Origin: Legionellaceae bacterium UBA2794
GTDB taxonomy: Bacteria > Pseudomonadota > Gammaproteobacteria > Legionellales > Legionellaceae
Assembly (NCBI GenBank): GCA_002352055.1
Contig: DEHS01000029.1
Location: 84,098 to 94,097, forward strand
Reading direction: 5' to 3'
Length of the DNA: 10,000 nucleotides
Below are positions 4,632 through 10,000 of the stretch, piece by piece; positions within the stretch are counted from its first letter, which is position 1, and each line of letters opens with the position of its first letter. The notes beneath the pieces were generated by a model, which had not been told where the DNA came from, searched no databases, and was given only the letters and a program-made list of their open reading frames with translations. Both the position numbers and the translations under genes were made by a program.

Positions 4632-7445
4632 ATGAGCAGTTCTGATCTGCAAAAAGAGTGGGCTTCCTCCTATTTATCAGGTGGAAGTATGGCTTATGTT
4701 GATAGCTTGTATGAGGATTTTCTCGTTGATCCGCATTCAGTCTCTGCTGACTGGAGAGCGGTTTTCAGTGCCTTGCCAAAAGTAAACGGTAGCACGAAAG
4801 AGATATCCCATAGAGATATTCGCGAATATTTTTTGCAGAATGCAGACAAGAAAGCGCCTCAAATTATTCAATCTTCCGATAATAGCAAGCAATATCAAGT
4901 AGCCAGTTTGATTAACGACTTCAGATCGTTAGGTCATTTAGCGGCACATCTTGATCCATTAGAAATGACTGAGCGACCCGTTGTACCCAAGTTGGAGCTG
5001 GCCTATCACGATCTTGATGAGAGTGATAAGAACCGTTCCTTTTTTGCAGGTACCAGTTTTAATGGGCCGGAGATGACCCTGGGCGACATATATCAGGCAT
5101 TGCGCGATACCTATTGTGGCAGTATTGGCATAGAGTACATGCATATTCCCAGCACAGAGGAAACCGAATGGCTGCAACAGAGAATGGAATCTGTTCGTGG
5201 ACGTCCTGATTTTGATAATCAAAAGAAACTGAATATTTTAAAAGATTTGATTGCTGCGGATGGTTTGGAACGATATCTTGGTACGCGCTATGTAGGGCAA
5301 AAACGTTTTTCCCTCGAAGGTGGTGATTCATTAATTCCAATGATGAAAGAAATTATAAATCGTGCGGGACAAGAGGGCGTAAAAGAATTAGTTATCGGAA
5401 TGGCTCATCGTGGTCGTTTGAATGTATTAGTGAATGTTTTAGGTAAAGATACTGGAGAATTATTTCAGGAATTTGAAGGCAAAGTGAAATACGATCGAAC
5501 CGGTGATGTGAAATATCACTTAGGTTTTTCCTCGGATATCAAAACAGAATCCGGCTCAATAATGCATCTGGCACTTGCTTTTAATCCCTCTCATTTGGAA
5601 ATTATTGGTCCTGTAGTTGAAGGATCGGCACGCTCACGATTGCGTCGTCGAAATGATTTAGCCAAAAAAGATACAGTGGTTCCCGTTGTGATTCACGGAG
5701 ATGCAGCCTTCGCAGGTCAGGGTGTGGTAATGGAGACTTTTAATTTCTCGCAAGCGCGAGGCTATTGTACTGGTGGAACCATTCACATCGTTATTAATAA
5801 CCAAATTGGATTTACGACCAGTAATCCTTTGGATGCTCGTTCTACTTTATATTGCACCGATATTGCGAAAATGGTACAGGCTCCTGTCCTTCATGTGAAT
5901 GGCGATGACCCTGAAGCAGTTGTTTTTGCAACTCAGATTGCTTTGGATTTCAGAATGAAATTCAAGCGTGATGTGGTGATTGATCTTGTGTGCTACCGCC
6001 GGAATGGTCATAACGAGGCAGACGAGCCAGCAGTCACTCAACCCGCAATGTATAAAAAGATTAAAGCATTACGTCCCTTGCGTGAAATCTATGCAGATGA
6101 ATTGATGAAAGAAGGATTATTAACGAAACAGGACGCTGAAAAACTGGTTGACGCATATCGTGACGGACTGGATAAAGGAAAGGCTGTTGTAGACTTGGTG
6201 CATGAGAACTATGAAGGGAAGTACTTAATAGACTGGACTCCCTACATCAATGCGAAGTGGACTGACAAAGCAGATACTACAATCAGTAAAACCGACATTC
6301 AAAAACTCGCTAAACAATTAAATGAATTGCCAGCAGGGTTTACCTTAAATCCTGTAGTGCAACGATTATTATTAGAGCGTGATAAAATGACCGCCGGTGA
6401 AATACCTATGAACTGGGGTTATGCTGAAACAATGGCTTATGCCAGTTTATTGCAGGAAGGGTATGGGGTTCGTTTATCCGGCCAGGATTGTGGTCGTGGT
6501 ACTTTTGCTCATCGACATGCCGTATTACATGATGCGGTTAACGGAGAAATATTTGTTCCTTTAGAGCAGATTTCCCAGGATCCTAAAAGTTCTTTCGCAG
6601 TGATCGATTCTGTTTTATCTGAAGAGGCCGTGTTGGCTTTTGAATATGGTTTTGCCTCCTCTGAGCCCTCTTCTTTAGTATTATGGGAAGCGCAGTTCGG
6701 GGATTTTGCCAATGGTGCTCAGGTAGTTATCGATCAATTTATTAGCTCCGGGGAACAAAAATGGGGGCGTCTCTGTGGGCTTGTGATGCTATTACCTCAT
6801 GGATATGAAGGACAAGGGCCTGAGCATTCATCAGCCAGATTGGAACGCTTCATGCAATTATGTGCTCAGCACAATATTCAAGTATGTACTCCTACCACTC
6901 CAGCCCAAATATTTCATTTATTAAGACGTCAAGTCATTCGAAATTTCCGTAAGCCTTTAATAGTGATGACTCCAAAAAGTCTATTACGGCATAAATTGGC
7001 GGTATCCCCGTTAAGCGATTTGACTAAGGGTAAATTTCATACCGTTATTCCGGAAATTGATTCTTTAGATGATAAGAAAGTTACCCGGGTCGTGTTGTGC
7101 TGTGGTAAGGTTTATTATGATTTACTGCAGATGCGTCGTGAGAAACAATTGGAACAGGTAGCGATTATAAGAATTGAGCAGCTTTACCCATTCCCTAAAA
7201 AAGCTTTAGTGAGTGAGCTTAATAAATATCCTAATGCAAAAGAAATTATTTGGTGTCAGGAAGAACCTCAAAACCAAGGTGTATGGTTCTCGTCGCAACA
7301 TAATATGAAAGATTGCCTGAGTCCTGATCAGCACTTGCTTTATGCGGGAAGAGAGTTTGCCGCAGCTCCAGCGGTAGGTAGTTCGGCATTACACGCACAA
7401 CAACAGACTGCTTTGGTTGAGCAGGCTTTGTTAAAAAAATATTAA
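4632..7445 (+). CDS. sucA: 2-oxoglutarate dehydrogenase E1 component
   Basis: Thiamine-diphosphate-dependent E1 enzyme; it decarboxylates 2-oxoglutarate and transfers the succinyl group to the lipoyl arm of SucB. It has 937 aa against 933 in E. coli. The N-terminal E2-binding segment (SSYLSGGSMAYVDSLYEDF, about residues 12-30) is typical of OdhA/SucA. The first thiamine domain has AHRGRLN with H259, YHLG with H296 (both active-site positions in E. coli), and the cofactor/Mg motif GDAAF (356-360) through NNQIGFTT (389-396). The pyrimidine-binding, transketolase-like domain spans about 590-790 and includes GQDCGRGTFAHRHAV and LLPHGYEGQGPEHSSARLERF. The C-terminal domain follows. I chose ATG 4632 because GGAG (4621-4624) is seven bases upstream; ATG 4626 would be too close to it. 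sucB follows after 25 bases. No irregularities are seen. Confidence 0.98.
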   Translation: MSSSDLQKEWASSYLSGGSMAYVDSLYEDFLVDPHSVSADWRAVFSALPKVNGSTKEISHRDIREYFLQNADKKAPQIIQSSDNSKQYQVASLINDFRSLGHLAAHLDPLEMTERPVVPKLELAYHDLDESDKNRSFFAGTSFNGPEMTLGDIYQALRDTYCGSIGIEYMHIPSTEETEWLQQRMESVRGRPDFDNQKKLNILKDLIAADGLERYLGTRYVGQKRFSLEGGDSLIPMMKEIINRAGQEGVKELVIGMAHRGRLNVLVNVLGKDTGELFQEFEGKVKYDRTGDVKYHLGFSSDIKTESGSIMHLALAFNPSHLEIIGPVVEGSARSRLRRRNDLAKKDTVVPVVIHGDAAFAGQGVVMETFNFSQARGYCTGGTIHIVINNQIGFTTSNPLDARSTLYCTDIAKMVQAPVLHVNGDDPEAVVFATQIALDFRMKFKRDVVIDLVCYRRNGHNEADEPAVTQPAMYKKIKALRPLREIYADELMKEGLLTKQDAEKLVDAYRDGLDKGKAVVDLVHENYEGKYLIDWTPYINAKWTDKADTTISKTDIQKLAKQLNELPAGFTLNPVVQRLLLERDKMTAGEIPMNWGYAETMAYASLLQEGYGVRLSGQDCGRGTFAHRHAVLHDAVNGEIFVPLEQISQDPKSSFAVIDSVLSEEAVLAFEYGFASSEPSSLVLWEAQFGDFANGAQVVIDQFISSGEQKWGRLCGLVMLLPHGYEGQGPEHSSARLERFMQLCAQHNIQVCTPTTPAQIFHLLRRQVIRNFRKPLIVMTPKSLLRHKLAVSPLSDLTKGKFHTVIPEIDSLDDKKVTRVVLCCGKVYYDLLQMRREKQLEQVAIIRIEQLYPFPKKALVSELNKYPNAKEIIWCQEEPQNQGVWFSSQHNMKDCLSPDQHLLYAGREFAAAPAVGSSALHAQQQTALVEQALLKKY

Positions 7446-7470
7446 TAATACAAAATGAGAAGGTATCACC

Positions 7471-8694
7471 ATGTCTATTGAAGTCAAAGTACCTGTTCTA
7501 CCCGAATCAGTAGCTGATGCAACTGTAGCCGCATGGCATAAAAAAGTGGGCGATAAAGTTACCCGCGATGAAAATTTGCTTGATTTGGAAACAGATAAAG
7601 TGGTTCTAGAAGTGCCTGCCCCTGCTGATGGAATTCTGGGCGAAATTATGTTTCAGGTGGGCGATACTGTAGGATCTGGCCAATTATTGGCGAAGATTAA
7701 TGAAGGTTCTGTAGCTCCTTCTTCAGAAAAAGAAGAGAAGAAAGAAACGAAAAAATCGGATGAATCAGTTAGTTCAAAAGATGATTTAAGCAGTCATGAA
7801 GATAAATCAACGAGTCCTGTTGTCAGAAGAATGATGGCAGAAAATGATTTACAACCCGGCCAGATTAAGGGCACTGGTAAAGAAGGTAGAATTACTAAAG
7901 AAGATGTTATTTCCTACATTGAGTCCAACCGGGAAAAATCTGCAAAATCTGAGCCTGCAGCAAAATCATCGCCCAGTCCTATGGCAATGGGGGCACGTGA
8001 AGAGCGAAGAGTTCCAATGACTCGTTTACGAGCTAAAATTGCAGAACGACTATTACAAGCCCAACATAACGCTGCGATGTTAACCACATTCAATGAAGTT
8101 AATTTGAAAGCGGTTATGGATATGCGGGCTCAATATAAAGATAATTTTGAAAAAAAGCATGGGGTTAAACTGGGCTTCATGTCCTTTTTCACCAAAGCAG
8201 TTGTCGAGTCATTAAAAAGATTCCCCGCAGTAAACGCCTCTATTGATGGGCAAGATGTGGTTTATCATGGTTATTATGACATTGGAATTGCAGTATCGAC
8301 TGAGCGTGGCTTGGTTGTTCCAGTTATTCGTGATGCAGACCAAATGAGTATGGCAGAAATTGAACTTGCTATTAATGATGCCGCAACCAAGGCTCGGTTA
8401 GGTAAGTTATCCATGGAAGAAATGCAAGGTGGTACCTTCACGATTACTAATGGTGGTGTATTTGGTTCTTTATTGGCAACTCCAATAATAAATCCCCCGC
8501 AAACCGGTATTTTAGGGATGCATAAAATAGAAGACAGACCTGTTGTTGAAAAAGGTGAAATTGTCATTCGCCCTATGATGTATGTCGCCCTGTCTTATGA
8601 CCATCGTTTAATCGACGGTAAAGACTCAGTACAATTTTTAGTGAGTGTTAAAGAGCTATTAGAAGATCCAGCTCGTCTTTTACTTAATATTTAA
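7471..8694 (+). CDS. sucB: Dihydrolipoyllysine-residue succinyltransferase (2-oxoglutarate dehydrogenase E2)
   Basis: Core of the 2-oxoglutarate dehydrogenase complex; it moves the succinyl group from E1 to CoA. It has 407 aa against 405 in E. coli. The domains are in the usual order: one lipoyl domain (1-78) with the lipoylated lysine K43 in ETDKVVLEV; a linker; a peripheral-subunit-binding domain (about 115-150, SPVVRRMMAENDL...GKEGRITKEDV); a second linker; and the catalytic domain (about 178-407), with H378 and D382 in SYDHRLIDG and the trimer motif FGSLLATPIINPPQTGILGMH. The first linker (about 80-113) is unusually rich in Lys, Glu, Ser and Asp, unlike the Ala/Pro-rich linkers common in this family. 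GAGAAGG (7457-7463), seven bases upstream, supports the start. The E3 subunit gene is not in the window. A terminator-like hairpin follows the stop codon. Confidence 0.98.
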   Translation: MSIEVKVPVLPESVADATVAAWHKKVGDKVTRDENLLDLETDKVVLEVPAPADGILGEIMFQVGDTVGSGQLLAKINEGSVAPSSEKEEKKETKKSDESVSSKDDLSSHEDKSTSPVVRRMMAENDLQPGQIKGTGKEGRITKEDVISYIESNREKSAKSEPAAKSSPSPMAMGAREERRVPMTRLRAKIAERLLQAQHNAAMLTTFNEVNLKAVMDMRAQYKDNFEKKHGVKLGFMSFFTKAVVESLKRFPAVNASIDGQDVVYHGYYDIGIAVSTERGLVVPVIRDADQMSMAEIELAINDAATKARLGKLSMEEMQGGTFTITNGGVFGSLLATPIINPPQTGILGMHKIEDRPVVEKGEIVIRPMMYVALSYDHRLIDGKDSVQFLVSVKELLEDPARLLLNI

Positions 8695-8709
8695 TAATCA
8701 CGTTTAACT

Positions 8710-8741
8710 GCTAAGCCCGTATCAACGGGTTTTGCTTTTTT
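8710..8741 (+). terminator. Intrinsic terminator-like hairpin between sucB and sucC
   Basis: GCTAAGCCCGT (8710-8720) pairs with ACGGGTTTTGC (8725-8735) around the loop ATCA. This gives ten pairs, including one G-T wobble, and one T-T mismatch, with a GC-rich centre (CCCGT/ACGGG). Six Ts follow directly (8736-8741). This is a classic rho-independent terminator, 16 nt after the sucB stop and only 16 nt before the sucC start codon. Because no room is left for a promoter after it, sucCD must be reached by read-through or from a promoter inside sucB. Confidence 0.75.
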
Positions 8742-8757
8742 AGAAAGGTAATTACAA

Positions 8758-9918
8758 ATGAATTTACATGAATATCAAGCCAAGCAACTGTTCGCAAGCT
8801 ATGATTTGCCAGTTCCTTTCGGTGAAGTGGCTTATACTGTGGATGAAGCCCTCGCGGTTGCTGCAAAATTGTCCACGCCAAAATGGGTGGTTAAAGCTCA
8901 GGTGCATGCAGGGGGACGAGGTAAAGCAGGTGGAGTAAAATTACTTTCTACAAAAGATGAGCTGGCAGCATTTACAAAATCTTTGCTAGGTACCAATCTG
9001 GTCACTTACCAAACCGACGCTAAAGGCCAGCCAGTGAATGCGGTTTTGGTCGAGGAAACCTGCGATATCGACCGTGAGCTTTATTTAGGTGCGGTTGTGG
9101 ATCGCGCAACTCGCCGAGTGGTCATTATGGCATCTACTGAAGGCGGCGTAGAAATTGAGAAAGTTGCCGAAGAGACACCTGAAAAAATATTTAAAGTAAT
9201 TGTAGATCCTTTAGTTGGGGTTATGCCTTTTCAATGTCGCGATACAGCATTCAAGCTGGGATTAAATGAAAACCAGATGAAACAATTTACTCATCTCATG
9301 ATGGGTCTTGGTAAAATGTTTGTTGAATGTGATTTAAGTCTTTTGGAAATCAATCCATTAGTCGTAACTAAATCAGGTCAATTAATTTGTCTGGATGGTA
9401 AAGTTACTGTTGATGGTAATGCACTATTCCGTCAGCCCAAATTAAAAAGTATGCGCGATAAATCTCAGGAAGATGCCAGTGAAAATCGTGCCAGTGAATG
9501 GGAATTAAATTACATCCCGTTAGATGGAACAATTGGATGTATGGTTAATGGTGCAGGACTTGCTATGGCAACAATGGATGTGATTAAGCTGCATGGAGGG
9601 GAGCCTGCCAACTTTTTAGATGTGGGGGGCGGTGCGACCAAAGAGCGTGTTAGCGAAGCATTAAAAATTATTCTCTCTGATGAAAAAGTTAAAGGAATTT
9701 TAGTCAATATTTTTGGTGGAATTGTACGCTGTGATTTAATTGCTGATGGGATTCTTGCAGCGGTTAAAGAAGTAGATGTGAAAATACCAGTAGTAGTCAG
9801 ACTTGAAGGTAATAATGCTCAATTGGGTGCTGAAATTTTAAATAAAAGTGATTTAAATGTAATTGCAGCTACCAGTTTGACTGACGCGGCAAAGAAAATT
9901 GTAGCAGCGGTCGCCTGA
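8758..9918 (+). CDS. sucC: Succinyl-CoA synthetase (ADP-forming) beta subunit
   Basis: Beta subunit of succinyl-CoA ligase; with SucD it converts succinyl-CoA, phosphate and NDP to succinate, CoA and NTP. It has 386 aa against 388 in E. coli and aligns from end to end (MNLHEYQAKQLF at the start, SLTDAAKKIVAAVA at the end). The N-terminal ATP-grasp domain has K46 (WVVKAQVHAGGRGKAGG) with the Gly-rich loop at 52-59, and the Mg-binding N199 (LEINPLVV) and D213 (LICLDGK) at the E. coli numbers. The C-terminal CoA-ligase domain shows CMVNGAGLAMATMD and the Gly-rich FLDVGGGATKERV, followed by NIFGGIVRCD. Whether ADP or GDP is preferred cannot be read from the sequence. AGAAAGG (8742-8748) is nine bases upstream. 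A terminator-like hairpin precedes the gene, and a 66-base gap with another hairpin separates it from sucD. Confidence 0.98.
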   Translation: MNLHEYQAKQLFASYDLPVPFGEVAYTVDEALAVAAKLSTPKWVVKAQVHAGGRGKAGGVKLLSTKDELAAFTKSLLGTNLVTYQTDAKGQPVNAVLVEETCDIDRELYLGAVVDRATRRVVIMASTEGGVEIEKVAEETPEKIFKVIVDPLVGVMPFQCRDTAFKLGLNENQMKQFTHLMMGLGKMFVECDLSLLEINPLVVTKSGQLICLDGKVTVDGNALFRQPKLKSMRDKSQEDASENRASEWELNYIPLDGTIGCMVNGAGLAMATMDVIKLHGGEPANFLDVGGGATKERVSEALKIILSDEKVKGILVNIFGGIVRCDLIADGILAAVKEVDVKIPVVVRLEGNNAQLGAEILNKSDLNVIAATSLTDAAKKIVAAVA

Positions 9919-9940
9919 TTATTGATTAGTTACAGTGAAT

Positions 9941-9960
9941 GCTCTGCAAATATTCAGAGC
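9941..9960 (+). repeat. Inverted repeat (hairpin) between sucC and sucD
   Basis: GCTCTG (9941-9946) and CAGAGC (9955-9960) are a perfect six-base inverted repeat around an eight-base loop, with AGT/ACT (9934-9936 and 9965-9967) as a possible outer extension. No T-run follows, so it is not an intrinsic terminator. It may be an mRNA stability or processing element. It ends 14 nt before the sucD ribosome binding site (GAGG, 9975-9978). Confidence 0.45.
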
Positions 9961-9984
9961 TTAAACTAAATTTCGAGGTTAACA

Positions 9985-10000
9985 ATGAGTGTTTTAGTTA
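9985..10000 (+). CDS. sucD: Succinyl-CoA synthetase alpha subunit, first five codons only
   Basis: ATG 9985 has GAGG (9975-9978) six bases upstream, and the first codons read MSVLV, similar to the E. coli SucD start MSILI. The gene runs off the right edge, so no catalytic motif (such as the phosphorylated His) can be seen. The position directly after sucC makes the call likely. SucD would bind CoA and carry the phosphohistidine of succinyl-CoA synthetase. Confidence 0.85.

Noticed and set aside
1..10000. Search for a mobile element, CRISPR array, defence system, tRNA or other undescribed system
   Set aside because: No transposase, direct repeat array, terminal inverted repeats or RNA gene was recognised. 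Apart from two small genes and one intergenic region, the window is an intact TCA-cycle operon.

Overview
The window is a core-metabolism locus: a nearly complete sdhCDAB-sucABCD operon on the plus strand, with two small, poorly known genes at its left end. The proteins resemble the gammaproteobacterial (E. coli-type) enzymes closely. SdhA, SdhD, SucA, SucB and SucC are within a few residues of the E. coli lengths, and SdhA, SdhD and SucC keep key residues at the same numbers. The DNA is visibly AT-rich, with many A- and T-ending codons. The combination suggests a gammaproteobacterium of the Legionella/Legionellales type. That assignment is an inference from protein similarity and base composition, not a proven identity.

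Layout. The frame of an uncharacterised protein is already open at the left edge and ends at 485. A convergent gene for an RDD-family membrane protein (475-915, minus strand) overlaps its end by 11 bp. Next comes about 400 bp without a convincing gene (916 to the start of sdhC). It holds a likely extended -10 promoter at 1111-1138 and two AT-rich hairpins followed by T-runs. The operon then runs without interruption: sdhC, sdhD, sdhA, sdhB (succinate dehydrogenase), sucA and sucB (E1 and E2 of 2-oxoglutarate dehydrogenase), sucC (succinyl-CoA synthetase beta) and the first five codons of sucD at the right edge. The sdh genes are tightly packed, from a 7 nt overlap to a 12 nt gap. The later junctions are longer, and three of them carry hairpins (4580-4605, 8710-8741, 9941-9960). 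The sucB-sucC hairpin is a textbook intrinsic terminator.

How the genes work together. The operon covers three consecutive steps of the TCA cycle. SucAB, with a lipoamide dehydrogenase not seen here, converts 2-oxoglutarate to succinyl-CoA. SucCD converts succinyl-CoA to succinate with nucleotide triphosphate formation. SdhCDAB oxidises succinate to fumarate and passes the electrons to quinone in the inner membrane. gltA, which sits upstream of sdhC in E. coli, is not present here.

I found no mobile element, CRISPR array, tRNA, rRNA or undescribed multi-gene system. The points worth a second look are regulatory (leader hairpins, the intra-operon terminator, the sdhC start) plus the unknown gene at the left edge.
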